NCBI RefSeq assembly: GCF_000020585.3
Contig: NC_011138.3
Location: 1,235,791 to 1,299,790 of the forward strand
Direction of reading: 5' to 3'
Source of the DNA: Alteromonas mediterranea DE
GTDB lineage: Bacteria > Pseudomonadota > Gammaproteobacteria > Enterobacterales > Alteromonadaceae
Length of the DNA: 64,000 bases
Shown: one piece after another, positions 17,930 through 27,221 of the stretch
Position numbering within the stretch: position 1 is the stretch's first letter
Layout of the letters: each line of letters begins with the position of its first letter
The notes under the pieces: generated by a model
What the model was told of the DNA's origin: nothing
Databases searched by the model: none
Seen by the model: the letters and a program-made list of their open reading frames with translations, nothing else
Made by a program: the position numbers and the translations under genes

Positions 17930-18988
17930 ATGTCAGTTTTTGATCACCCAGAGTTCGATAATCATGAACATGTTGCGTTTTATCACGATGAAGAAGCGGG
18001 CCTGAATGCCATTATTGCTGTACACAATACGAATCTGGGCCCAGCGCTTGGCGGCTGTCGTATGTGGCCTTACGTAAATAGTGGTGAAGCGCTAACTGAC
18101 GTATTGAGACTTTCAAAGGGCATGACCTATAAAGCCGCCATGGCGAACCTTGAACTTGGTGGTGGCAAATCTGTCATTATTGGCGACCCTCGAAAAGCCA
18201 AAACGCCAGAAATGATGAAAGCCATGGGTAAGTTTGTAGAGTCGTTGGGGGGTAAATACTTTACGGCTGAAGATTCTGGTATCTCAGTGACCGACTTACA
18301 AACCATGGCAACTGAGTCAGATTACATCGCAGGGGTACACGCAAAATACCACTACGCGGGTGAGGTGCCCGATGGCAACCCTGCACCTTCAACGGCGTAC
18401 GGTGTGTTTGTTGGCTTAAAAGCCACAGTAGAGTTCGGCCTTAAGCGCAGCTTAGAAGGCGTAAGTGTGGCTATACAAGGTATGGGGCACGTTGGTTATC
18501 GCCTTGCTAAGCATCTTCATGAGCATGGCGCAAAACTCTACGTTGCCGACATTTATCCTGAAGGGGTAGAGAAAGCCGTATCTGAACTTGGTGCAACAGC
18601 AGTAGCGCCAGAAGAAATCTTAAGTTTAGATGTAGATGTTCTCGCTCCATGTGCATTAGGTGCAGCTATTAACGACCAAACTTTGCCTTTAATAAAAGCT
18701 AAGGTTATTGCAGGGGCGGCTAATAATCAGCTGGCTCGCGAGGACATGGGTGAGTTATTGCAGCAAAGGGGTATTCTTTACGCGCCAGACTATGTGATTA
18801 ACGCAGGTGGTGTTATTGATATCTTCCACCAACGTATGGAAACGAGTTCAAACGAAGCGTTGCGCGCACATATTGAGCAAATCGGCGATACACTGAAAGA
18901 AATTTATACCCGTGCAGAGCAAGAGGGGGCGGCGACTAACCGCGTAGCAAACCTTATTGCCGAAGAGAGATTTAATTTAAAGGGTTGA
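17930..18988 (+). CDS. Glu/Leu/Phe/Val dehydrogenase (leucine dehydrogenase type)
   Basis: NAD-dependent oxidative deaminase (352 aa) of branched-chain or aromatic amino acids. The glycine-rich substrate region is PALGGCRMWPY, the catalytic lysine lies in GMTYKAAMANLELGGGKSV, and the nucleotide fold reads VAIQGMGHVGYRLAKHLHEHG. The length fits Leu/Val/Phe dehydrogenases rather than the longer glutamate enzymes. An SD (AGGGA) precedes the ATG. Divergent from the Lrp regulator. The exact substrate cannot be read from sequence. Confidence 0.92.
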   Translation: MSVFDHPEFDNHEHVAFYHDEEAGLNAIIAVHNTNLGPALGGCRMWPYVNSGEALTDVLRLSKGMTYKAAMANLELGGGKSVIIGDPRKAKTPEMMKAMGKFVESLGGKYFTAEDSGISVTDLQTMATESDYIAGVHAKYHYAGEVPDGNPAPSTAYGVFVGLKATVEFGLKRSLEGVSVAIQGMGHVGYRLAKHLHEHGAKLYVADIYPEGVEKAVSELGATAVAPEEILSLDVDVLAPCALGAAINDQTLPLIKAKVIAGAANNQLAREDMGELLQQRGILYAPDYVINAGGVIDIFHQRMETSSNEALRAHIEQIGDTLKEIYTRAEQEGAATNRVANLIAEERFNLKG

Positions 18989-19066
18989 AAACTCAGAGCC
19001 AAATAGTCATAATGCGCCCCGCACTCAAGCAGGGGCGAATGACTTTGCTTTGAATGCAGTTTCTAT

Positions 19067-19178
19067 GGTGGGCTTTTGGTCCTCCCGCAATGATACTCTG
19101 TGAACTCGGTCAGGCCCGGAAGGGAGCAGCCGCAGCAGACGACTCATGTGCCGGGATGTGGCTGGAGGCCCGCCACCC
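19067..19178 (+). ncRNA. ffs: signal recognition particle RNA, small bacterial type (4.5S)
   Basis: The apical SRP hairpin is unmistakable: GGTCAGGCCCGGAAGGGAGC with GCAGCAGACGA and GTGCCGGGATGTGGCTGGAG on the return strand. It holds the GGAA tetraloop and the internal loops that bind Ffh. The terminal helix GGTGGGC pairs with GCCCGCCACC. Ends are judged from that helix. A promoter-like TTGAAA-N17-CATAAT occurs at 18985-19013 and would give a 5' extension needing processing. Confidence 0.96.
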
Positions 19179-19186
19179 AAACTTCC

Positions 19187-19468
19187 TTATTCGCTAATCT
19201 CTTTGTTTTTTTCTGTTTCATCCAAATACTTTATTGCTTTACTGATAGCGTGCTCAACGTTCATTTCCATTTGATTTCGCTCGCTCTGTGGTAAGTAAAA
19301 CGCCATATCAACTTCATACCGAATATAGCGGGGCGGCACTTGGTTTAATGCCAAACAGCATAAATCGGCCAAGTAGTCTGGACTTTTACTTCCATCTAAC
19401 CCTAGTTTGTTGATTCGCTCGAGTACCAAGTGCTCGTAATAATTATGAATGTCGTCATCTAGCTTCAT
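19187..19468 (-). CDS. ComFB-domain protein
   Basis: Small protein (93 aa) resembling the late-competence ComFB family: SPDYLADLCCLALNQVPPRY followed by IRYEVDMAFYLPQ is the family core. No signal or membrane helix. ComFB relatives have been linked to competence, twitching and cyclic-dinucleotide binding in other bacteria; the role here is unknown. It is convergent with ffs, ending nine bases past that RNA, and stands alone. Confidence 0.8.
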   Translation of the reverse strand: MKLDDDIHNYYEHLVLERINKLGLDGSKSPDYLADLCCLALNQVPPRYIRYEVDMAFYLPQSERNQMEMNVEHAISKAIKYLDETEKNKEISE

Positions 19469-19790
19469 GTTCCCTACCTTTCTTATTTTCTCTGCGACAC
19501 ATGTTTATTTGTCGTCTTTTTAGTGAGCAATATATACATCATTGTTAGGTGTGTGTATTGAACGGACACATTTTTATACACGTAAAATGTTCGGCTCTGA
19601 CCTTAGCTATATATCCTTATAATGTATAGCTTGTATTCTGTGGATGTCGAGACATCGGTGCTAGAATTGCGCGCACATTGAAAAAGTTATCAATAAACAC
19701 GCGTTGGTTTCTCTTCATCTTGATTTAGGAATGAAAACGGTTTATCGAGTGTATAGCGCTCAATAAATAGAGTGATAAGGCAAAAACGAC
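19469..19790. other. intergenic region upstream of the tryptophan dioxygenase gene
   Basis: A 320-base AT-rich region between divergent genes. No coding or RNA gene recognised. It must hold promoters for both the ComFB gene and the dioxygenase, but no confident -35/-10 pair or operator was picked out. Confidence 0.5.
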
Positions 19791-20879
19791 ATGAAAAAGA
19801 ACATAGAGCCCTGCTATTACGGCGATTATCTGCAATTAGATAAAATATTAGGGGCCCAAGACTTACAAAGTGAAAAATACGGTGATGGGGCTCACGAAGA
19901 AATGCTCTTTATCATAGTGCATCAGGTTTACGAGTTGTGGTTTAAACAAGTCCTTCACGAACTTAACGCGGTAATTGATACATTCAATCAAGAGGCGGTA
20001 AAAGATCAGCAACTCACGCAGGTGGTACACAGACTGCAGCGCATAATTCAAATTCAAAAGTTAATGAATGACCAGATTGCCATTATGGAGACCATGACGC
20101 CTCAGCAATTTCTTTCATTCAGGGACTATCTGGTTCCCGCTTCAGGTTTCCAAAGTATTCAGTTTAAACGGTTAGAAATATCCCTTGGCTTAAAGCGAGA
20201 GTTTCGCATTGATTTTGATAAGCAAAGTTTCTACAACCGTTTAACTGATAAAGACAGAGCCTTATTAGAAAACCTCGAAAATAAACCTAGCTTGTTTGAA
20301 TTGGTTGATAAGTGGCTGTCTCGAATGCCATTGCTAAAAACAGAGGATTTTGATTTTTGGCAGTATTATAAAGATGCGGCTGACGAAATGTTGAAAGATG
20401 ATCATCACACCGTCTCAACCAGCGACATGTTGTCTGATACAGAAAAGCGACAAGAGATAAAAGACTTGCAAGCGACCATGGAAAACTTCGACGCGTTGTT
20501 TAACGAAACACAGTTCGAAAAGCTAAGAGGCGAGGGCAAGTTTCGTTTAAGTCATAACGCCTTACTATCAGCACTGTTTATAAAGCAGTACTCAGAAGAA
20601 CCAATCTTTAATCTACCTTTCCAACTTATTACTGCGTTAACCGAAATAGACGAGCAGTTGACAATCTGGCGTTATCGTCACGCTATGATGGTTCAACGCA
20701 TGCTAGGGACCAAAATAGGGACAGGGGGCTCATCAGGCCACCATTATCTTAAGAAGACCACAGAATCCAACCGTATTTACTTAGACTTCTTTAATATGGC
20801 GACCTTTCTATTACCAAAAAGTGCATTACCGGATTTACCAGAATCCGTTCGTCGACGGTTAGGGTTTTATTTGCAATAG
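19791..20879 (+). CDS. kynA: tryptophan 2,3-dioxygenase
   Basis: Heme enzyme (362 aa) opening the indole ring of L-tryptophan to N-formylkynurenine, first step of the kynurenine route. YGDYLQLDKILGAQ and HEEMLFIIVHQVYELWFKQ match the family active site. The heme-ligand region WRYRHAMMVQRMLG has the ligand His at about 297, and GTGGSSGHHYLKKT follows. It is longer than the roughly 280-residue bacterial form and closer to the long class with an inserted helical section. No kynureninase or formamidase is adjacent. Its last 18 codons are mirrored by a diverged fossil just downstream. Confidence 0.95.
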   Translation: MKKNIEPCYYGDYLQLDKILGAQDLQSEKYGDGAHEEMLFIIVHQVYELWFKQVLHELNAVIDTFNQEAVKDQQLTQVVHRLQRIIQIQKLMNDQIAIMETMTPQQFLSFRDYLVPASGFQSIQFKRLEISLGLKREFRIDFDKQSFYNRLTDKDRALLENLENKPSLFELVDKWLSRMPLLKTEDFDFWQYYKDAADEMLKDDHHTVSTSDMLSDTEKRQEIKDLQATMENFDALFNETQFEKLRGEGKFRLSHNALLSALFIKQYSEEPIFNLPFQLITALTEIDEQLTIWRYRHAMMVQRMLGTKIGTGGSSGHHYLKKTTESNRIYLDFFNMATFLLPKSALPDLPESVRRRLGFYLQ

Positions 20880-20895
20880 GTTGTGATATTCGAAT

Positions 20896-20952
20896 GCATT
20901 GCCTGACTTGCCAGAGCCTGTAAGAAAGCAGTTGGGCTTTTATCTACAATAA
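20896..20952 (+). pseudogene. 3'-end remnant of a second tryptophan 2,3-dioxygenase gene
   Basis: Sixteen bases after the kynA stop, 57 bases translate as ALPDLPEPVRKQLGFYLQ followed by a stop. The true C-terminus reads ALPDLPESVRRRLGFYLQ, so 15 of 18 residues match while about one third of the bases differ. This is not a recent tandem copy but the tail of a diverged homologue. It suggests that one dioxygenase gene was replaced by, or inserted beside, another. Confidence 0.85.
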
Positions 20953-21084
20953 ATCTACATTCGAAAAAATGCATTTAAATTATATATTTAGTGAAAATTA
21001 GGGCCGGTTCAACCGGTCATCGCTCAAAAGGATTGTTTCGTCGCAAGCTGCGCATAAATGAGTTGATTACTTTGCTTTGCTTAG

Positions 21085-22563
21085 TCAATTATCTTTTCGG
21101 ATAATTTGTACTATGTTAACGACAGTGACCCTGCGAACGAAGAAATTTACCAAGTTCGTCACCGTGACTATAACGTTGGTGGTCAATTTGATTCTGAAAA
21201 CTTCGCTTTTTATGTCCAAGATCAGTGGCAAGTTACTGACAACTTGGTTATCAACGCAGGTCTTCGTAACGATACGTTTGAAAACTTTAACGCTGACGGT
21301 GAGTCTTTTGCCAAACTCGACAACCAGTGGGCACTTCGTTTAGGTGCAGTATGGGACGTATTTGGTGATGGAGAGACCAAAGCATGGGCGAGCTACGGCA
21401 GATACTATTTACCTATCGCAGCAAATACGAATATTCGTTTAGCAGGTGCGGAAACGTACACACAAGAATACTACGAGTTTGAAGGCTTTGCTGATGAAGC
21501 GCTGGGTATTCCTAATCTAACGGGCGCTAAAACACAGCCTGATGATGTGTTTGCAGACGGCACGGCAAAATCACCTGATGAGATCGTAGACCAAAACCTT
21601 GATTCTATGTACTCAGATGAGTTTATCGCTGGTTACCAGTTCCAATTAAATGATGAGTGGAGTATGTCAATTCAAGGTACATACCGTGAATTGTCTACCA
21701 CTATCGAAGACATGGCAATCGATGCGGCTGTTATCGAATGGGCTGCAGCGAATGGCTACGGTGACGTATCTGACATCTGGGATGGTTTCCACCAATATGT
21801 ACTAACAAATCCTAATTCTGATATGCGCATCGGTACTACTGAGTTGCCGGGCGCTGAAGGTGAGTTAGTTTATATGGACTTGTCTGCTGAAGAATTGGGT
21901 TACCCAGATTCAATTCGTAAGTATGCAGCTGTTGATTTTATGTGGCAGAGAGCATGGGACGGTGTGTGGATGCTTAACGCCGCATATACATGGTCACATA
22001 ACTGGGGTAACAACGAAGGTTACGTGCGTTCAGATAACGGTCAGGATGATGCAGGTTTAACGACGTTATTTGACCAACCAGGACTACTTGATAACGCCTA
22101 TGGTGACTTGCCAAACGACAGACGTCATCAGGTTAAACTTTACGGTGCTTATGCAGTGACTGAAGATTTAACCCTTGGTGCAAACCTTCAGTTTTGGACC
22201 GGTCGCCCAATCAATGCGTTTGGTTATCACCCGACAGATACTTTTGCTCAGGCGTATGATTCAGAGTCATTCTTTGCCGGTGGTGAGCCAGCGCCTCGAG
22301 GTTCTCGTGGCCGAACAAGCAGCTACTACTCTATCGACGTTTCTGCATCTTATAATATCGATATTGGCGAAGACCAAACATTGGTAGTGCGCGCGGATAT
22401 TTTCAACCTTCTCAACAACGATCGCGTAACAGAAGTTAACGAGATTTATGATGATGAAAGTTCAGCTGATCCAACAAACCCAGATGTGAACCCAAATTAC
22501 GGTCTACCGACTGCGTGGCAAACACCTAGATACGTTCGTTTTAGCGTAAATTACTCGTTCTAA
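21085..22563 (+). pseudogene. TonB-dependent receptor, C-terminal half only
   Basis: Open frame of about 490 codons that contains only the beta-barrel part of an Oar-like TonB-dependent receptor. Barrel strands such as FYVQDQWQVTDNLVINAGLR and the terminal aromatic strand RYVRFSVNYSF are present. There is no signal peptide, TonB box or plug domain, and the frame opens after a TAG at 21082 with only a TTG at 21106 as start. The product could not be exported or energised, so it is called a 5'-deleted pseudogene. The deletion lies in the same 150 bases as the dioxygenase fossil. Confidence 0.8.
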
Positions 22564-22591
22564 TTAAAGGGCAGAGCAGAGATTTAAGGTT

Positions 22592-22631
22592 AGGGCGTGG
22601 GTATACTTTAGGTGTATATTCCGCCCTTTTT
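22592..22631 (+). terminator. terminator after the truncated receptor gene
   Basis: A long imperfect stem AGGGCGtGGgTATAC / GTATAttCCGCCCT is followed by TTTT. Its retention fits descent from a once complete gene. Confidence 0.75.
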
Positions 22632-22687
22632 ACCAAAGCGTACGCAAAGTGAGCAGCGTGGTTATTTAATGAGCTTGAAATGTTAAA

Positions 22688-22705
22688 TGTAAGTTAATAT
22701 TTACA
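22688..22705 (+). promoter_or_regulatory. possible TyrR box upstream of a TonB-dependent receptor
   Basis: TGTAAG-TTAATA-TTTACA matches TGTAAA-N6-TTTACA at 11 of 12 fixed positions and lies 183 bases before the receptor start. The base composition is AT-rich, so one chance match in a window this size is conceivable. Confidence 0.45.
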
Positions 22706-22888
22706 AAAGAAGGTAAAAAGACGAAAAAAAATTGAACTTTTACCGAACACCCGTCTAATCCCAGTTGACCGTTCGCTTAGGATGTGGTTATTATCAAAGT
22801 GAGGCTTTGACCTTACTAATAATAATTCGTTATATAAACGATTTAAGAAACACACACTAAGAGTTTTAGTGGTCCAGGGAGACAATAC

Positions 22889-25696
22889 ATGTTTACAAAC
22901 TCTAAGCTGGCTAAGTCAGTGAAGCTAGCGTGCGCATTCGGTGCGGCATCAACTATCGGCTTCACTGGTGCAGTTAACGCACAGGAAACCGAAGAAGCAG
23001 CGGACGCAGTAGAAAAAATCGAAGTAACAGGTTCTCGTATCCGTCGTACCGACATTGAAGGTGCAAACCCAGTTACTGTTATGTCACGTGTAGATATCGA
23101 AAAATTTGGTATTACTTCAATCGGTGACGTTCTTCAAGCAATTCCTTCTGCAGGTTCTGCTATTAACACCAATAACAACAACGGTGGTAATGGTACAACG
23201 ACTATTAACATTCGTGGTATTGGTTCAAACCGTACGCTAGTTCTTGTTAACGGTAAGCGTTGGGCGCCAGGTCTTACTGGCTCTGTTGACCTTAACAACA
23301 TCCCAGCATCGATCATCGAGCGTATTGAAGTGCTTAAAGATGGTGCATCTGCGGTATATGGTTCTGACGCGGTTGCTGGTGTTGTAAACATCATCACTCG
23401 TCAAGATTTTGAAGGCGTTCACGCATCTGGTTACATCGGCCAATATGACGAAGGCGACGGCAACAAAGAGCAGTGGGATATCGGCTTCGGTACTTCTAAC
23501 GACAAAGGCAATGTTTACTTTAACATCAGCTACGTAGAAGAAGAGCCAACACTAGCGGGCGACCGTGAAATCTCTGCAGTACCTACTTTTGGTACGCCTG
23601 AAGGCTTCGGTGGTTCATCAGCTCCACCTCAGGGGCGTTTCTGGACTTTTGACCAAGCCGATAATGGCTTCAACGAACAAGGTGACGGCAACGGTGGTTT
23701 AGAGCCATGGGTTGAACCAGATAGCCGCTTCAACTTCGCGCCGTTCAACTACCTATCTACACCACAAGAACGTACTAATATTTATACTCAGGCACGTTAT
23801 GAACTTACAGACAATTTATCTGTAAACGTAACAGGCTTTTACGGCAACCGTAAGTCAGAGCAGGCTCTGGCGCCTACTCCACTATTCATCGGTACCGCGT
23901 TTGGCGACACGGGCTTCACTTTATCGGCTGACAATCCATTTAGCCCTTACGATTTCGACGTTACGACCGACCAAGACGTACTAGATGCAGATCCAAATGC
24001 ACGTGAAATGTTCTTGTTTGGTCGCCGTATGATGGAAGCGGGTTTCCGTAGCTTTAAACAGAATGTTGACCAGTTCCAGTTCAACGGTGGTTTTGAAGGC
24101 GTTATCGAATTTGCTGACAGAGAATTCTTCTGGGATGCAAACTACACGTACGCAGATATCACGCAAAACACGTCTACCGACGGTCTTCTTAATATGGACC
24201 GCGTAGCGCAAGCTATCGGTGACCCTGCGAACTGTACAGGCGAATGTACTCCGCTTAACTTGTTCGGTGGTGCGCCAAACGTAATCGGTGAAGGCACAAT
24301 TACGCAAGAAATGCTTGATTACATTACGTTCACTGCGCAAGACGAGCTTAACTCTTCATTAGAAAGCTACTCTGCTAACATCTCTGGTGAGTTGTTAGAA
24401 TTACCAGCAGGTTACTTAGCATTCGCATCAGGTTATGAGAAACGCTGGCAGTCAGGCTACGACCAGCCAGATGCAATCATCGCTGCGGGTATTACTTCAG
24501 GTAACGCGCGTCAGCCTACCTCTGGTGCCTTTAGTGTAGAAGAAGTTTACTTAGAACTTGCAGTTCCGCTTCTTTCAGATATGCCTGGTGTAGAGCAGCT
24601 AGACCTAGAACTTGCTACTCGTTACTCTGACTACAGCAACTTTGGTGACACTACTAACTCGAAGATTGGTCTGAAGTGGCGTATTAATGACGACCTACTT
24701 GTACGTGGTACATGGTCTGAAGCATTCCGTGCTCCATCTCTTGATGAATTGTTCTCAGGTAACAGTGATAGCTTTGCGCCGCTAACTGACCCATGTAATG
24801 GCGGTGCTGCGGGTAACCCAGAGCTTCCAGGTTGTGCAGGTATTCCAGCAAGCTACGAGCAACCTAACACGCAGATTCGTACTACTGTAGGTGGTAATGC
24901 AAACCTAGAAGCAGAAGAAGCAGAAAGCTTCACATACGGTTTCGTATACTCTCCTGAAGCAGTTGAAGGCCTGTCAATCACGTTTGATATCTTCGATATT
25001 GAAGTTGATAACGCAGTGTCATCTGTTGGTGCACAAACCATTCTTAATGCCTGTGCCCAAACTGGTGTAAACCTATGTTCGCTTATTGAACGTGGTGCTG
25101 GCGGTAACGTAGTAGACTTGTTTAACGGTCAAGTAAACCTTGGTGGTCAAACAACGTCTGGTTTCGACTACAACGTAGCGTATAACTTTGAAACTGAGTA
25201 CGGTGATTTCCGCGTTAACTGGGATGGTACTTATGTTGATGAACGCACAACGATTGTTGTTGACCCAGTAACAAACACATCTACTGAGTTTAACGATGCT
25301 GGTCTTGCGGGCGACCGTGACGTTGTTCCACGTCTACGTACTAACCTTGCAGTAACGTGGGCGTACGATGACTGGACAGCTAACTGGTTAGTTCGCTTCA
25401 TCGGCCACACGACTGAAGAGTGTTCAATCGATGGCGATACGCTAGATCAACAACTATGTAGTGATCCAAGCGACGAGCTTGGTGGCGATAGCTTCAACGA
25501 ACTTGAAGATATGGCATACCACGATGTATCACTAGGTTACGCAGTTAACGATAACCTACGCATCACGCTTGGTGTGAACAACTTGTTCGACACTGATCCA
25601 GAAGTTTCTTACTCGACGTTTGCTAACAGCTTCGACCCGTCTATGTATGAAATTCCTGGACAATTCTTCTACTCAAGAGTAAACCTTAACTTCTAA
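22889..25696 (+). CDS. TonB-dependent receptor
   Basis: Outer-membrane active transporter (935 aa). Signal peptide of about 31 residues (cleavage after AVNAQ), TonB-box-like EKIEVTGSRIRR, plug domain with NIRGIGSNRTLVLVNGKRW and IERIEVLKDGASAVYGSDAV, and a barrel ending in the aromatic strand FYSRVNLNF. The type is common in Alteromonadales and close to receptors with peptide or carbohydrate substrates. The ligand is not readable. Four cysteine pairs lie in extracellular-loop regions. Codon use is strongly optimised (GGT, CGT, GAA), which suggests high expression. The oxygenase operon follows after a terminator. Confidence 0.93.
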   Translation: MFTNSKLAKSVKLACAFGAASTIGFTGAVNAQETEEAADAVEKIEVTGSRIRRTDIEGANPVTVMSRVDIEKFGITSIGDVLQAIPSAGSAINTNNNNGGNGTTTINIRGIGSNRTLVLVNGKRWAPGLTGSVDLNNIPASIIERIEVLKDGASAVYGSDAVAGVVNIITRQDFEGVHASGYIGQYDEGDGNKEQWDIGFGTSNDKGNVYFNISYVEEEPTLAGDREISAVPTFGTPEGFGGSSAPPQGRFWTFDQADNGFNEQGDGNGGLEPWVEPDSRFNFAPFNYLSTPQERTNIYTQARYELTDNLSVNVTGFYGNRKSEQALAPTPLFIGTAFGDTGFTLSADNPFSPYDFDVTTDQDVLDADPNAREMFLFGRRMMEAGFRSFKQNVDQFQFNGGFEGVIEFADREFFWDANYTYADITQNTSTDGLLNMDRVAQAIGDPANCTGECTPLNLFGGAPNVIGEGTITQEMLDYITFTAQDELNSSLESYSANISGELLELPAGYLAFASGYEKRWQSGYDQPDAIIAAGITSGNARQPTSGAFSVEEVYLELAVPLLSDMPGVEQLDLELATRYSDYSNFGDTTNSKIGLKWRINDDLLVRGTWSEAFRAPSLDELFSGNSDSFAPLTDPCNGGAAGNPELPGCAGIPASYEQPNTQIRTTVGGNANLEAEEAESFTYGFVYSPEAVEGLSITFDIFDIEVDNAVSSVGAQTILNACAQTGVNLCSLIERGAGGNVVDLFNGQVNLGGQTTSGFDYNVAYNFETEYGDFRVNWDGTYVDERTTIVVDPVTNTSTEFNDAGLAGDRDVVPRLRTNLAVTWAYDDWTANWLVRFIGHTTEECSIDGDTLDQQLCSDPSDELGGDSFNELEDMAYHDVSLGYAVNDNLRITLGVNNLFDTDPEVSYSTFANSFDPSMYEIPGQFFYSRVNLNF

Positions 25697-25717
25697 TTGA
25701 AGTTGTAGATAGAATTT

Positions 25718-25744
25718 AAAAAGCCTCTTCGGAGGCTTTTTTGT
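25718..25744 (+). terminator. terminator between receptor and oxygenase genes
   Basis: The stem AAAAAGCCTC / GAGGCTTTTT with a TTCG-type loop is followed by T. The next gene starts 18 bases later, so its transcription needs read-through or a promoter within the receptor gene. Confidence 0.9.
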
Positions 25745-25761
25745 TATGTGGACAACAGGTT

Positions 25762-26892
25762 ATGAATATAGAACAGTGTATCAACAGTGCTAACGAAGCT
25801 CATTCTTCAGGCAATACTGATGAGGCAATGCTATGGCTAAAGCAGGCGGGCGAGTTAGGGGATATCAATGCGGCGCTGGATTATGCTTATTATAAATCGG
25901 GTGAAAACCCTAACGAGTCTGTTGCGTTTCTAGATGGAGCAGGGTGTGCTGATAGTCCCGTTGTTCAGTTCCATAAATTGCTGATTGGCTATTTTGGTGA
26001 TATAGCATGGAACCCTAAATTTGTCGCACAGACGTTACTTTCACTTGGTGAGGAAGGCGTTATTGAAGCCTACCTCGTTACGCTTTCTTACTTATCGGTA
26101 GAAAGCAGCGCGTTTTCTTATATCGCAGGTAAGGTTTGTCATTTAGCACCAAATATTAGTAGCCAGCTTAAATTAACTTCAGAAGTATCAGTTTCTACTG
26201 CTCTGAGCGCCCATCAACAAACCGTTGATGAACTATCCAGTGCCCTCATTAGAGTATATGAACCTTCAAAGATCTTAGATAAATCGTTACCCATTGAAGT
26301 ATATGAAAGCATTTTATCCGAATATGAATGCCGCTATTTAATAACTAAATTTAACGCATTGTTAAAACCTTCAATGGTGGTAGACCCTGTGACGGGGAGA
26401 GGAAAAATTGATAGTGTGCGAACGAGCTATGTTGCGGTTATAGAGCCTGCTCACTGCGACTGGATTACCCGTAAGCTCGATAAAACAATTTCGCAGATCA
26501 CGCACACCTTAAGACAAAATGGCGAAGCGCTAAATTTACTGAGGTATTCACCTGGTCAGCAGTATAAACCGCATTACGATGGGCTGAATGAAATAAACGA
26601 TGCACTAATGTTTAAAGACGGAAAGCAGCGTATTAAAACTGCACTTGTTTATTTAAATACCATCAGTGAGGGGGGAGAAACCCTTTTTCCAAAACTTGAT
26701 ATTCGTATAGCGCCAAAAAGTGGAACTATGGTTGTTTTTTCCAACAGCGATGAAAACGGAAAGCTACTGTTGAATAGCTATCATGCTGGTGCGCCAACAG
26801 TTTCGGAAAATAAATGGTTAGTTACAAAATGGATTAGAGAATGTACAACAATGTATGGTAACTTAATCTACGGTACTTATACTAAGGGATAA
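25762..26892 (+). CDS. prolyl-4-hydroxylase-type 2OG-Fe(II) oxygenase
   Basis: Protein of 376 aa. The N-terminal half has Sel1/TPR-like helices (EAMLWLKQAGELGDINAALD). The C-terminal P4H-type double-stranded beta-helix shows LLRYSPGQQYKPHYDG with iron ligands His271 and Asp273, SEGGETLFP, the third ligand His341 in SYHAGAP, and Lys356 (TKWIRE), which in this family binds 2-oxoglutarate. All catalytic residues are thus present. ATG 25762 is favoured over an upstream TTG since AGG lies five bases before it. No signal peptide, so cytoplasmic. First of four oxygenase genes in this block; the substrate is unknown. Confidence 0.88.
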   Translation: MNIEQCINSANEAHSSGNTDEAMLWLKQAGELGDINAALDYAYYKSGENPNESVAFLDGAGCADSPVVQFHKLLIGYFGDIAWNPKFVAQTLLSLGEEGVIEAYLVTLSYLSVESSAFSYIAGKVCHLAPNISSQLKLTSEVSVSTALSAHQQTVDELSSALIRVYEPSKILDKSLPIEVYESILSEYECRYLITKFNALLKPSMVVDPVTGRGKIDSVRTSYVAVIEPAHCDWITRKLDKTISQITHTLRQNGEALNLLRYSPGQQYKPHYDGLNEINDALMFKDGKQRIKTALVYLNTISEGGETLFPKLDIRIAPKSGTMVVFSNSDENGKLLLNSYHAGAPTVSENKWLVTKWIRECTTMYGNLIYGTYTKG

Positions 26893-26897
26893 CACGG

Positions 26898-27170
26898 ATG
26901 AAAATGGTTACAAAAATAATTCTTGCATCAAGCCTTGCTCTAGCACTTGGTGCATGTGGTTCAACTAGCAATCAAAGTTCTCAATATGCAAAAGCTGATA
27001 CCAATGCAGAAGACGATGGTATGGTTTGCAAAATGGAAAAGAAAATAGGTTCAAACCGCATGCAACGCGTCTGTTACTCTGTAGAAGAAAGAGAGCAAAT
27101 GCGTGAAGCGGGTCGCGATGGTTGGTTGCGTATGCAGCGCGGTACAGAAACTGGTGGCGGTGACCTGTAA
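26898..27170 (+). CDS. small lipoprotein of unknown function
   Basis: Ninety residues with a lipoprotein signal ending LALGAC (Cys20). A Ser/Gln/Asn spacer is followed by a short charged domain with two cysteines, Cys44 and Cys59 (MVCKMEKKIGSNRMQRVCYS), spaced as for a disulphide or metal site. Similar small C-x14-C proteins occur in many Proteobacteria without known function. It starts five bases after the P4H-type gene and belongs to that operon. Confidence 0.75.
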   Translation: MKMVTKIILASSLALALGACGSTSNQSSQYAKADTNAEDDGMVCKMEKKIGSNRMQRVCYSVEEREQMREAGRDGWLRMQRGTETGGGDL

Positions 27171-27221
27171 ATACACCGAATGTTAGTTTAAGATGGGAGG
27201 CAAAACGCTTCCCATTTTTGT

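Noticed and set aside
19015..19037. CGCCCC...GGGGCG hairpin before ffs as terminator of the dehydrogenase gene
   Set aside because: No T run follows and a promoter-like element for the SRP RNA overlaps it, so it was not called.
19100..19294. Frame of 64 codons across the SRP RNA
   Set aside because: It lies over the structured RNA and the opposite strand of the ComFB gene; a chance frame.
21004..21016. Perfect inverted repeat CCGGTTcAACCGG downstream of the dioxygenase fossil
   Set aside because: Only 13 bases and without a T run or clear gene context; it could be a weak hairpin but nothing supports a role.
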